Part shown: positions 1 through 7,508 of the stretch, piece after piece
Layout of the letters: each line of letters starts with the position of its first letter
How positions within the stretch are numbered: the first letter of the stretch is position 1
DNA from: SAR86 cluster bacterium
GTDB taxonomy: Bacteria; Pseudomonadota; Gammaproteobacteria; Magnimaribacterales; D2472
Direction of reading: 5' to 3'
Assembly (NCBI GenBank): GCA_023703655.1
Contig: CP097973.1
Location: 234,663 to 276,812, forward strand
Length of the DNA: 42,150 nt
Translations under genes and position numbers: made by a program
Notes under the pieces: generated by a model
The model's database searches: none
The model's input: the letters and a program-made list of their open reading frames with translations, nothing else
Told to the model about the DNA's origin: nothing

Positions 1-246
1 ATTTGGCGAACTGCTGAAAAGGCAGCTAGCGCTGCAGAGGCAATGAAGGTAAGTGCTCAAGAGCTTATTAAGATAGGAATAGTAGACGAAATAATTTCTG
101 AACCAAATGGAGGCGCCCATAGAAATTATTCAAAGACAGCAAGAGCAATAAAATCATCTATTCTTGAAAATATTGCAAAATTCAAGGCAATTGATATGGA
201 TAAACTCCTTGAAATGAGATATCAAAAGCTGCTAAAAATTGGATAA
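1..246 (+). CDS. accA: Acetyl-CoA carboxylase carboxyltransferase subunit alpha, C-terminal end (partial)
   Basis: This is the last 81 codons of AccA; the gene enters from the left edge in frame 1. AccA pairs with AccD to transfer the carboxyl group from biotin to acetyl-CoA, the first committed step of fatty acid synthesis in the cytoplasm. The readable part begins IWRTAEKAASAAEAMK and contains the family's conserved GGAHRN block (about residues 38-43 of the visible part) and the RYQKLLKIG tail, which match the E. coli C-terminus closely. It stops with TAA at 244-246, eight bases after the TTG start of tilS, so the two genes are probably co-transcribed and translationally coupled. The ATG at 43 is internal and not a start. 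Confidence 0.95.
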   Translation: MWRTAEKAASAAEAMKVSAQELIKIGIVDEIISEPNGGAHRNYSKTARAIKSSILENIAKFKAIDMDKLLEMRYQKLLKIG

Positions 247-1204
247 GCATTTTTTCAGCAAAATAAACCTGGACATCATTTCAGATACCAAAGAATTATA
301 TATTGGTTATAGTGGTGGACCTGATTCTACTGCACTATTGCATTACCTTAATAGTAATTCGGACATAAAATTAACAGCAGTTCATATTAATCATGGTATT
401 TCTGATCAATCAAAAAACTGGGAAAAGCATTGTTCTGATTTTTGCAAGCAAAATAATATTAATATCATTTGCAAGAGTATAAAAATTGAGAAAAATAAAA
501 GCATAGAAAGTGAGGCAAGAAGATTAAGAATCGAAACATTCAAAAATATTGTTCCAACTTCAGCAAATTTAGTATTAGCTCATCATTTAGATGATCGAGT
601 AGAAACATTGCTATATCGATTATTCAGAGGCACAGGTATAAAAGGACTTAGCACTTTTTCAGACCAAACAAAACTTGGCACTTTAAATATTATTCGACCA
701 TTTATAAAAATTGAAAAATCAGAAATTCTTAACTATTTAAATGAATATAATCTTGCCTACGTTGAAGATGATACTAATTCAGATAATCTTTATGATAGAA
801 ATTTTATCCGTAATGAAATCATCCCCATGATTACAAGCAGATGGCCAAAGGCATCACAAAAAATTGCTGAATTATCTGATTTTGCAAATATGGAGAATAT
901 TTTAAAAGAGGCCTATCTTGATAAATTGCTTTGTGATTTGGACGTTGGTTTAGGTATAAAGCTTGATGATCTAGCAAGTTTTAAAAGACCAATACGCAAC
1001 GAACTAATCAGATATTGGGTAAGGAAGAATGGTTATGCAGTACCTAACAAAAAAAATATTGATGAAATTAATAAAATTTTTATTGATAGTCAGCCATCAA
1101 GAAAAAGTACTGTTAAATGGTCAAAATCTGATAAAACTGAAAAACCATGTAAAATATTTATGAAATCTAATTATCTTATTATTGAGGAAGATTATGGAGT
1201 TTAA
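239..1204 (+). CDS. tilS: tRNA(Ile)-lysidine synthetase TilS (short form)
   Basis: TilS ligates lysine to C34 of the CAU-anticodon isoleucine tRNA so that it reads AUA. The PP-loop ATPase signature SGGPDS is at residues 25-30, followed by the N-type ATPase fold with HHLDDRVET near residue 115-123 and the RNFIRNEIIP block. The protein has 321 residues, against about 430 in E. coli. It ends shortly after the middle substrate-binding region, so the separate C-terminal domain appears to be missing, as in other short TilS proteins. The start is a TTG overlapping the end of accA by eight bases; no ATG lies nearby. Its 3' end overlaps the next gene by 11 bases. Confidence 0.93.
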   Translation: MDKHFFSKINLDIISDTKELYIGYSGGPDSTALLHYLNSNSDIKLTAVHINHGISDQSKNWEKHCSDFCKQNNINIICKSIKIEKNKSIESEARRLRIETFKNIVPTSANLVLAHHLDDRVETLLYRLFRGTGIKGLSTFSDQTKLGTLNIIRPFIKIEKSEILNYLNEYNLAYVEDDTNSDNLYDRNFIRNEIIPMITSRWPKASQKIAELSDFANMENILKEAYLDKLLCDLDVGLGIKLDDLASFKRPIRNELIRYWVRKNGYAVPNKKNIDEINKIFIDSQPSRKSTVKWSKSDKTEKPCKIFMKSNYLIIEEDYGV

Positions 1205-1970
1205 GACTTTATCATTAGAAAAAAAAGGTTCGATTGCATTGTTAAAATTTATGCGTCCTGAAGTTATGAATGCATTTAACTCTCAGCAAGTTGATGAGAT
1301 GAAACTAGCAGTTACAAATTTAGCTGGTGATAAGGAAATAAGAGTTGTAATTTTATCTGGTGAGGGAAAAGCCTTTACATCAGGAGCTGATCTAAGCGAA
1401 AAAGAAGCCAAATGGGAAAATGTACATGATGCGCTTATAGAAGGTTATCTCCCTTCCTTAAAGGGAATAATTGAAATGCCAAAGTTAGTTATTGCAAGTA
1501 TTAACGGTCCAGCTGCAGGCATTGGTGCCGCGTTTGCAATGGCTTGTGATTTTAGAGTCATGTCAGAGGATTCTTACATTCTTTCAGTATTCAGCAATAT
1601 TGCGCTTGTACCAGATGGTGGTTTAAATTGGTTGCTAGCAAGAAATATAGGATATACAAAAGCTCTTGAGTATGCGGTTGAGGCTAAAAAAATTTCGGCG
1701 AGTGAATGTCTTGAATTCGGCATAGCAAATAAGGTTTGTAGTTTAAATGATTTGGATGATGTTACTTTTTCCTGGGCCAAAAAACTTTCTGAAAGATCTC
1801 CTCAAGCTGTTGCTAATACAAAAAAGCTAATGCGAGAGTCACTTGAGAAAAAATATTTAGAAACCTTCGAAGATGAAGCAAAAATTCAAGTAGAGATTTT
1901 TGGTAATGAAGAATTCAAAGAGGGCGTATCAGCTTTTTTTGCTAAAAGAAAACCTAATTTTCATAAATAA
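1194..1970 (+). CDS. Enoyl-CoA hydratase/isomerase (crotonase) family protein, isomerase-like active site
   Basis: A crotonase-fold acyl-CoA enzyme of 258 residues. The two oxyanion-hole segments are visible: FTSGADL (residues 61-67) and GPAAGIGA (105-112). The two glutamates used by true hydratases appear to be replaced: the GAAFAMACD stretch has no Glu, and the second position looks like Phe133. An aspartate instead follows the proline in VPDGG (Asp141), as in PaaG-type isomerases. I therefore infer an enoyl-CoA isomerase or related activity rather than classical beta-oxidation hydration; the substrate is unknown. I chose ATG 1194 because a GAGGAAG ribosome-binding site sits just before it. 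The gene overlaps tilS by 11 bases and meets leuA tail-to-tail with a 17-base overlap. Confidence 0.85.
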   Translation: MEFKTLSLEKKGSIALLKFMRPEVMNAFNSQQVDEMKLAVTNLAGDKEIRVVILSGEGKAFTSGADLSEKEAKWENVHDALIEGYLPSLKGIIEMPKLVIASINGPAAGIGAAFAMACDFRVMSEDSYILSVFSNIALVPDGGLNWLLARNIGYTKALEYAVEAKKISASECLEFGIANKVCSLNDLDDVTFSWAKKLSERSPQAVANTKKLMRESLEKKYLETFEDEAKIQVEIFGNEEFKEGVSAFFAKRKPNFHK

Positions 1971-3618
1971 GCTTATCAATCCCAACAGTTATTGCTTTGA
2001 AAGAGGCTTTGGTTGTATTTTCATCTATACCCACACCCCATTTTGTATTTTCTCCATCGCTTACTTCTATATAAGCTACTGCTTTCGCATCTGATCCTGT
2101 CGCAAGTGAATGTTGATGATAATCTGCAATACTAAAATCTGATTTGTGAAGGTTATTAAATGCATCTATGCATGCATCAATGGGTCCATTCCCTGTTCCT
2201 GAAAGTTCAATGCATTTTTCATCTTGCATGATTTCTAGTTTGACCCCATCTTGATTTTTATCGCTTGTAATTACACTAAATGATTTTAGTTGAGTATCTA
2301 GTGTGTTTTTAATAAAGTTAGATTCAAAAATACTCCAAATTTCATGGGACAGTAGTTCTTTACCTGACTGGTCTGCAACATCTTGAATTTTAGAAGATAA
2401 GCTTATTTGGAGGCGTCTTGGTAAAGATACACCATGATCTTTCTCAAGGATATATGCAACCCCACCTTTTCCTGACTGAGAATTTATTCTAACAACTGCT
2501 TCGTAAGATCTTCCGAGATCCGAGGGATCAATTGGTAAATATGGAACTTCCCATTGAGGCTCGTTAGATTTTTTTATTGCATCTAAACCTTTTTTTATCG
2601 CATCTTGATGTGAGCCAGAAAATGCAGTAAAAACAAGATCTCCAGCATATGGATGCCTTGGATGTACAGGTAACTGGTTACAAAACTCTACTTCCCTCAC
2701 GATGTGATTAATCTTTGTAAAATCTAATTTAGGATTTACTCCTTGTGTTAGCAAATTCAAGCTTAGAGTTACTAAATCAACATTCCCTGTTCTTTCACCA
2801 TTACCAAATAATGTGCCTTCAATCCTATCCGCGCCAGCCATCACCCCAATCTCAGCCGCGGCGACTGCAGTTCCTCTATCATTATGAGGGTGTAATGAAA
2901 TACAAATATTTTCTCTGTTTTGTATATTGCTAATCATCCATTCTATTTGGTCTCCATAAATATTAGGAGACGACATTTCAACTGTAGCAGGTAGATTGAT
3001 AATAATTTTCTCTTTTGAGTAGGGCGAAAGAATATCTACGACTTCGTTGCATACTTCTAAAGAAAAATCTAATTCTGTTGCAGTAAAACTTTCTGGAGAG
3101 TACTCAAATAACCATTCTGTTTGTTGATTTGCAGATGACAATTCTTTTATTAAGGTTGCTCCATCAGTTGCTATTTTTTTAATGCCCTTCCTATCTTTAT
3201 TAAAAACAACTTTTCTTTGAAGAGTTGATGTCGAATTATAAAAATGTACTATTGCTCGTTTGACACCTTCAAGAGATTCAAAAGTTTTTTTAATGATGTG
3301 GTCTCTTGATTGAGTAAGTACCTGAATGGTCACATCATTAGGTATCTTTTTTTCTTTAATAAGGACTCTTACAAAATCATAATCAGTCTGTGAGGCAGCA
3401 GGAAATCCCACTTCAATTTCTTTAAATCCGATATTACAAAGCAACTCGAACATTCTGATTTTTTTTTCAACACTCATAGGCTCAATGAGAGCTTGATTGC
3501 CATCCCTGAGGTCAACTGAACACCATCTTGGAGCCTCAGTGAGCAAATTATTTGGCCATGACCTATCAACCAAATTAATTGGCTTGAAAGGTTTGTATTT
3601 TTTTGAAATATCTTCCAT
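1954..3618 (-). CDS. leuA: 2-isopropylmalate synthase (long, LeuA2-type)
   Basis: LeuA condenses acetyl-CoA with 2-oxoisovalerate to give 2-isopropylmalate, the first step of leucine synthesis. The TIM-barrel signature DLRDGNQAL lies near residues 33-41 and the metal-binding HPHNDRGT motif is in the barrel. The C-terminal third carries the regulatory domain, so leucine feedback is plausible. At 554 residues it matches the yeast/Pseudomonas-like long class. The frame stays open to 3819, but homology begins at MEDISKKYKPFKP, so I place the start at 3618. That is only 11 bases from the divergent start of holD. A promoter ending four bases before this ATG lies inside holD. No other leu genes are in the window. 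Confidence 0.95.
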   Translation of the reverse strand: MEDISKKYKPFKPINLVDRSWPNNLLTEAPRWCSVDLRDGNQALIEPMSVEKKIRMFELLCNIGFKEIEVGFPAASQTDYDFVRVLIKEKKIPNDVTIQVLTQSRDHIIKKTFESLEGVKRAIVHFYNSTSTLQRKVVFNKDRKGIKKIATDGATLIKELSSANQQTEWLFEYSPESFTATELDFSLEVCNEVVDILSPYSKEKIIINLPATVEMSSPNIYGDQIEWMISNIQNRENICISLHPHNDRGTAVAAAEIGVMAGADRIEGTLFGNGERTGNVDLVTLSLNLLTQGVNPKLDFTKINHIVREVEFCNQLPVHPRHPYAGDLVFTAFSGSHQDAIKKGLDAIKKSNEPQWEVPYLPIDPSDLGRSYEAVVRINSQSGKGGVAYILEKDHGVSLPRRLQISLSSKIQDVADQSGKELLSHEIWSIFESNFIKNTLDTQLKSFSVITSDKNQDGVKLEIMQDEKCIELSGTGNGPIDACIDAFNNLHKSDFSIADYHQHSLATGSDAKAVAYIEVSDGENTKWGVGIDENTTKASFKAITVGIDKLIYEN

Positions 3619-3622
3619 TATC

Positions 3623-3652
3623 AATATAAATGTTTGAAAACAATCATGACAG
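3623..3652 (-). promoter_or_regulatory. Putative leuA promoter inside the start of holD
   Basis: On the minus strand there is a CTGTCA -35-like hexamer (3647-3652), an 18-base spacer and a TATATT -10 box (3623-3628). Only GATA separates the box from the leuA ATG. Transcription would then begin at or beside the start codon, giving a leaderless or nearly leaderless mRNA. The whole promoter overlaps the first eight codons of holD on the other strand. This is read by eye only. Confidence 0.4.
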
Positions 3653-4052
3653 AACCAGATATATTCTATCCTTAATGGGGTATAGTCTATCAAAACCCAC
3701 CATTGAGAATAAAAAATCTTTAGAAACCAAAATATATTGTTTTCAAAAGGGGCATATTCTAACACTACATGATAAATCTTTGGATTTTTATTCAGAAACT
3801 GAAAAAAACCTATTTTCAAAAATAATTAATGCAATTTCTGTCAGCAAGAATGAATCCTTTTTTTGCTTTGAAAATGAAAAAGAATTGGAGAAATCAATTC
3901 AATATGACAATGCTATTGCAATACTTAATTTTACAAATCGCATTATTCAAGTTTCTGATCCATTAATTTCAGTGCCTTCACTAAAAAGTTTATTAAATGA
4001 GCCTAGTTTAAAATCAGAACTTTGGCAGAAAATAAAGCATCTTAGAGAGTAA
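3630..4052 (+). CDS. holD: DNA polymerase III psi subunit (HolD-like)
   Basis: Psi links the clamp loader (DnaX) to chi, and through chi to SSB. Similarity to E. coli HolD is faint overall but clear at both ends. Near the N-terminus, a YSLSKP segment fits the SLRRP region. At the C-terminus, PSLKSLLNEPSLKSELWQKI aligns with the E. coli segment PALTDLRANPTARAALWQQI. The length (140 residues against 137) and the position directly before rimI, as in E. coli, support the call. There is no clear Shine-Dalgarno sequence, and the start lies 11 bases from the divergent leuA start. Its usual partner gene holC is not at its customary place between pepA and valS. Confidence 0.8.
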   Translation: MFENNHDRTRYILSLMGYSLSKPTIENKKSLETKIYCFQKGHILTLHDKSLDFYSETEKNLFSKIINAISVSKNESFFCFENEKELEKSIQYDNAIAILNFTNRIIQVSDPLISVPSLKSLLNEPSLKSELWQKIKHLRE

Positions 4053-4056
4053 CATC

Positions 4057-4491
4057 ATCAAAATTAGAATTTCTAATATAAATGATATTAAAGAAATATC
4101 AGACATAGAAAATTGCACAAATCCTAATCCGTGGACCATTGAACAAATAAGATCTTCATTTGAAATGGGTCACTCATCATACATATGTTATGAAGACCAT
4201 GAGATAGTGGGTTTTATCATTTATTTAGCAGTTGGTAATGAAATACATCTACTAAATATTGCAATAAAACCTGTTTTTCAAAATATGGGCTATGGCACAC
4301 TAATGCTTGATTTTCTAAAAAATCAGGCAATGGTTCTAGGCATAAGTTTAATTTACCTTGAGGTGAGAGTATCGAATATTAATGCTATATCCTTTTACAA
4401 GAAGCATGGCTTTAAAAGCGATGCCATACGCAATAATTATTATTCAAAACCATTTGAAGAAGATGCATTATTAATGAGCTTAAAAATTTAA
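4057..4491 (+). CDS. rimI: Ribosomal protein S18-alanine N-acetyltransferase RimI (non-canonical start)
   Basis: A GNAT-fold acetyltransferase that acetylates the N-terminal alanine of ribosomal protein S18. The acetyl-CoA motif is QNMGYGTLML, and the family blocks LEVRVSNINAISFYKKHGF and IRNNYY are present. The first ATG (4165) would give 108 residues and remove the first part of the fold. The frame remains clearly RimI-like upstream (IKIRISNINDIKEISDIE and NPWTIEQIRSSFE) as far as the holD stop. That stretch has no in-frame ATG, GTG, TTG or CTG. I place the start at ATC 4057, which gives 144 residues (E. coli has 148); ATC 4054 is the alternative. The 3' end shares the bases TTAA with the stop of the convergent peroxidase gene. 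Confidence 0.85.
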   Translation: MKIRISNINDIKEISDIENCTNPNPWTIEQIRSSFEMGHSSYICYEDHEIVGFIIYLAVGNEIHLLNIAIKPVFQNMGYGTLMLDFLKNQAMVLGISLIYLEVRVSNINAISFYKKHGFKSDAIRNNYYSKPFEEDALLMSLKI

Positions 4492-4967
4492 AGAATCTCT
4501 TTCAAAACTTTTTCAATAGTTTTTGCATCTTCCTGTGGCCCAAATCTTTGTACAATCTCGCCTTCTTTATCAACTAAAAACTTTGTAAAGTTCCATTTTA
4601 TGCTTTCTGTTCCTAGGATTCCTTTTGAAGACTGCTTTAAATATTTGAAAAGCGGGCTAGCATCACTTCCATTAACATTCACTTTGTCAAATATTTTGAA
4701 ACTTACGCTGTAGTTTGTTTCACAAAATTCAAGAATTTCTTCATTTGTTCCAGGTTCCTGCTTGCCAAATTGATTACATGGAAAAGCTAAAATCTCAAAT
4801 CCTTCAGAGTTATATTTTTTATATAGATTTTCTAAACCTTTATACTGTGGTGTTAAACCACAATAACTTGCTACATTAACTATTAGAATAATTTTGCCTC
4901 TATACTCTGACATTTCAATGGACTGATTATTAGTGTCTGATACTTTAAAATCATATATGCTAGTCAT
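4488..4967 (-). CDS. Glutathione peroxidase family protein (cysteine type)
   Basis: A 159-residue thiol peroxidase of the glutathione peroxidase/BtuE family, reducing hydrogen peroxide or lipid peroxides with glutathione or thioredoxin. The peroxidatic residue is Cys36 in NVASYCGLTPQY, where animal enzymes have selenocysteine. The rest of the catalytic set is visible as the Gln in PCNQFGKQEPG and the Trp/Asn in WNFTKFLVD. No signal peptide is seen, so it is probably cytoplasmic. It overlaps rimI by four bases tail-to-tail and diverges from the fusion gene at 5012 across a 44-base gap, which holds a possible minus-strand TACAAT box about 23 bases before this start. Confidence 0.93.
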   Translation of the reverse strand: MTSIYDFKVSDTNNQSIEMSEYRGKIILIVNVASYCGLTPQYKGLENLYKKYNSEGFEILAFPCNQFGKQEPGTNEEILEFCETNYSVSFKIFDKVNVNGSDASPLFKYLKQSSKGILGTESIKWNFTKFLVDKEGEIVQRFGPQEDAKTIEKVLKEIL

Positions 4968-5011
4968 AGTTAAGATTAATTGTTGCTGGTATTGTATCCG
5001 ATCATAAGGCT

Positions 5012-6331
5012 GTGGAAAAAGATTTTAAAAATTTTTACTTCTATTGGAAGTCATATAATGAACTTACTTCAAAAGAAATATATGAAATACTTCATTTAAG
5101 ACAGAAAGTCTTTGTTGAAGAGCAAAATTGTGCATATGTTGATAGTGATTTTAGAGATCAGAAATCTCTCCATCTTCTTGTTTACGATCAAAATAAACTT
5201 ATTGGATATCTACGTCTGATAAAAAAGGATAAATATCAAGATTGTCCTTCAATAGGAAGGATCGTGCTCGCCAGAGCTTATAGAAGTAATGGAATCGGCA
5301 AGCAATTAATTGAAGAGGGCGTCAAAAAAAGCCAGCAATTATTTGCAAATATTGAAATCAAAATATCCGCACAGCTGGGTTTAAAAGAATATTATGAGGA
5401 TCTTGGTTTTTCTATTAAAGGAGAGAAATATCTTGAGGATGGTATTGAACATGTTCAAATGATATTGAGCCCAAATTTAAAATACTCATTGTATGAGAAT
5501 TGTCTAAATTTAATTAGAAGTAAGTCGTTTATTTTGACAATTGGTCTATTCGTTTCAATATCATTCGTACTATCAACGTTTATAAAAGAAGTTCAAACTG
5601 AATCATTCAATTGGGTCGCAAAGATAGATGACAAATATATCTCAAGATCAAAATTTGAGAGATATTTAAGTTCAATCACAAATTCTAGAAGGTTTGACAA
5701 TGCTAACGATGACAGTGAATTGGTACTTGAAAAAATGATTGATGAAGAGTTATTAATTCAAAGGGCAATTGATATTGGCATGCTCGATAACAATAGCCAG
5801 ATAAGAAGCATCATTATCCAAAACATGATTAAGTCAATAATGTCTGAATTAGAAACATTTGAATTGAGTGAACAAGATTTAAAGATGTTTTTTAGTGAAA
5901 ATAAAGAATTTTTTTCAACAGCACCTAAAGTAAGGCTGAAGAAGTTATCTTTTGAAAGAAATGAAGATGCTCTGAATGCAAGAAAGCTCATTCTAGAAGG
6001 CAATTTTATTGATGCCCAAAAATTAGCAAGAAATGAGATCATTGAATTGCCTAATACTATTTTGCCAACTATTAAGGTAAGAGAATACATCGGACCCAAA
6101 TTAACTGAAATCGCACTATCAATGAAAGATGGTGAAATTAGTGAGGTTATTACTGAGCTTAATGCATTTCACCTAATCATAATGATTAAAAAAATAGATA
6201 TGTTTATTCCTGATTATGAAAATGTAAAACAACAGGTAGAAAATGAATTTTTAAAACGCCAGGGAGATAAATTATTTTTAGATTATTTAGAAAATTTACG
6301 GAGTTGGTATGACGTTACAAAGAATTTGTAA
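5012..6331 (+). CDS. Fusion of ElaA-type GNAT acetyltransferase with membrane-anchored parvulin-like peptidyl-prolyl isomerase
   Basis: One uninterrupted 439-residue frame carries two parts. Residues 1-153 are an ElaA-like GNAT domain: LRQKVFVEEQNCAYVDSDFRD (about 29-49) is the ElaA signature and RSNGIGKQLI (91-100) is the acetyl-CoA loop. Residues 172-191 form one transmembrane helix. Residues 195-439 resemble SurA/PpiC-type isomerases: an N-terminal helical region (NWVAKIDDKYISRSKFERYL) and a degenerate rotamase region (about 305-395) with EYIGPKLTEIALSMKDGEIS. Predicted topology puts the acetyltransferase in the cytoplasm and the isomerase part in the periplasm. The start is GTG with AAGG upstream. 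The gene overlaps the HupE-family gene by 23 bases; from memory, stand-alone isomerases of this type often neighbour HupE homologues. Function of the fusion is unknown. Confidence 0.8.
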   Translation: MEKDFKNFYFYWKSYNELTSKEIYEILHLRQKVFVEEQNCAYVDSDFRDQKSLHLLVYDQNKLIGYLRLIKKDKYQDCPSIGRIVLARAYRSNGIGKQLIEEGVKKSQQLFANIEIKISAQLGLKEYYEDLGFSIKGEKYLEDGIEHVQMILSPNLKYSLYENCLNLIRSKSFILTIGLFVSISFVLSTFIKEVQTESFNWVAKIDDKYISRSKFERYLSSITNSRRFDNANDDSELVLEKMIDEELLIQRAIDIGMLDNNSQIRSIIIQNMIKSIMSELETFELSEQDLKMFFSENKEFFSTAPKVRLKKLSFERNEDALNARKLILEGNFIDAQKLARNEIIELPNTILPTIKVREYIGPKLTEIALSMKDGEISEVITELNAFHLIIMIKKIDMFIPDYENVKQQVENEFLKRQGDKLFLDYLENLRSWYDVTKNL

Positions 6332-7508
6332 ATTTTCAAAGTATTTTTTCTTAGTTACTTTTCTTGCTATTAATGTGAACCTTGAATCACACAGTAGGGC
6401 TGAATCATATTCCAAGATTTTACTTACAACTGATAAAAATAATTATGAAGTAAATATCATTGGAAATTTTAAATACTCAATTCTTCTAAATTTACTTAAT
6501 AAAGGTTTTTTTGAGAACGATAGCGAACTTAAAAGCTATATCAATCAAAGCTTTTCGTTTGATAGTTGTGCCTCAGACCAAAACCCACAAGTCCTTCAAA
6601 ATATGCAAGCAGGATACGTTAAATACAATTTGAATCTTAAATGCGATATGAGACCTAATTATCTTGAATTAAGTTTATTTACAGATATAGATTCACAGCA
6701 TACTCATATTTCTAAAATATTAGAAAATGGTGAACTTAAACAAGAGCTAATTTTTACATCTGAGATCATACAACGACCCCTTAATTTAGATAAAAGTAGT
6801 ATAGAGGTAGATAACTCATTAAGTGCTTTTTTGGTAATGGGTTTTTTTCACATACTTTCAGGTTGGGATCATATTGCATTTATAGTTGGGTTAGTCCTAC
6901 TATTTACAAGATTATCCCTTTTTTATGCTATCACTGGTTTTACAATTGGGCATTCTGCAACATTATTTCTTGGATCAGCCAATATCATCACTGTTGATAT
7001 TAAAATTGTTGAGATATTAATAGCATTTTCAATTTTCATAGTTGGTTTAGAAAATATTATTAAAAATAAGAAGCCAACCAATAAAAGTATGGGATTGAAA
7101 ATTATGTTTGCTCTTGCACTTTTATTGCTGCTAGCCTCAAATGAGAATATTTTTTTTATAACTGCATGCGCCTTATTGGTCTTTTTCTACACAAAACTAA
7201 ACTTTACTTATAATAAAAGTGTTTTACCCCAACTAATTACAATTATTTTTGGTTTCATTCACGGGCTTGGCTTTGCTTCAAATTTGAATGAAAACCTCGT
7301 TTTCAAAGACAATATTTTTGAGATGATACTGGGTTTTAATCTTGGAATTGAAATTGGACAAATTATCATTGCACTTACTGTTTTGTTAACTTTGTTTATA
7401 ATGAAGAGGATGATGAATAATGCAAATTTGCATTCATTCAGAAATATATTAAGTGCTTCATTGGTTTCAATCGGAGCATATTGGTTTTTAATAAGGTCTA
7501 TAATATGA
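6309..7508 (+). CDS. HupE/UreJ-family membrane protein (long, type 2) with signal peptide
   Basis: A 399-residue protein. It begins with a signal sequence (about residues 1-31: basic start, then YFFLVTFLAINV). A soluble, presumably periplasmic domain follows to about residue 170, then about seven membrane helices. The membrane part has the histidine motifs of the HupE/UreJ family: HILSGWDHIAF, IGHSATLFLG and HGLGFASNL. Shorter HupE and UreJ proteins are linked to nickel or cobalt uptake; for this long class the transported ion is not established, and no hydrogenase or urease gene is in the window. It starts inside the end of the fusion gene, and its TGA stop overlaps the next ATG (ATGA), so the three genes form one operon. 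Confidence 0.85.
   Translation: MTLQRICKFSKYFFLVTFLAINVNLESHSRAESYSKILLTTDKNNYEVNIIGNFKYSILLNLLNKGFFENDSELKSYINQSFSFDSCASDQNPQVLQNMQAGYVKYNLNLKCDMRPNYLELSLFTDIDSQHTHISKILENGELKQELIFTSEIIQRPLNLDKSSIEVDNSLSAFLVMGFFHILSGWDHIAFIVGLVLLFTRLSLFYAITGFTIGHSATLFLGSANIITVDIKIVEILIAFSIFIVGLENIIKNKKPTNKSMGLKIMFALALLLLLASNENIFFITACALLVFFYTKLNFTYNKSVLPQLITIIFGFIHGLGFASNLNENLVFKDNIFEMILGFNLGIEIGQIIIALTVLLTLFIMKRMMNNANLHSFRNILSASLVSIGAYWFLIRSII

Noticed and set aside
1960..1980. ATAAGCTTAT palindrome at the crotonase/leuA overlap as a terminator
   Set aside because: No room for a loop and no T-run, so it cannot form a useful terminator.
3619..3819. N-terminal extension of leuA by 67 residues
   Set aside because: The frame stays open, but the added residues are Phe/Tyr/Trp-rich with no LeuA similarity, overlap holD, and the known family start matches MEDISKKYKPFKP at 3618.
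4165..4491. rimI starting at ATG 4165
   Set aside because: This would delete the conserved first quarter of the GNAT fold, which is encoded upstream in the same frame.
4490..4502. AAAGA/TCTTT hairpin at the rimI/peroxidase junction as a terminator
   Set aside because: A five-base A/T-rich stem with a three-base loop is too weak to claim.
6309..7508. Hydrogenase or urease accessory cluster
   Set aside because: The HupE/UreJ-like protein stands without any hydrogenase or urease gene and belongs to the long class with an exported domain.
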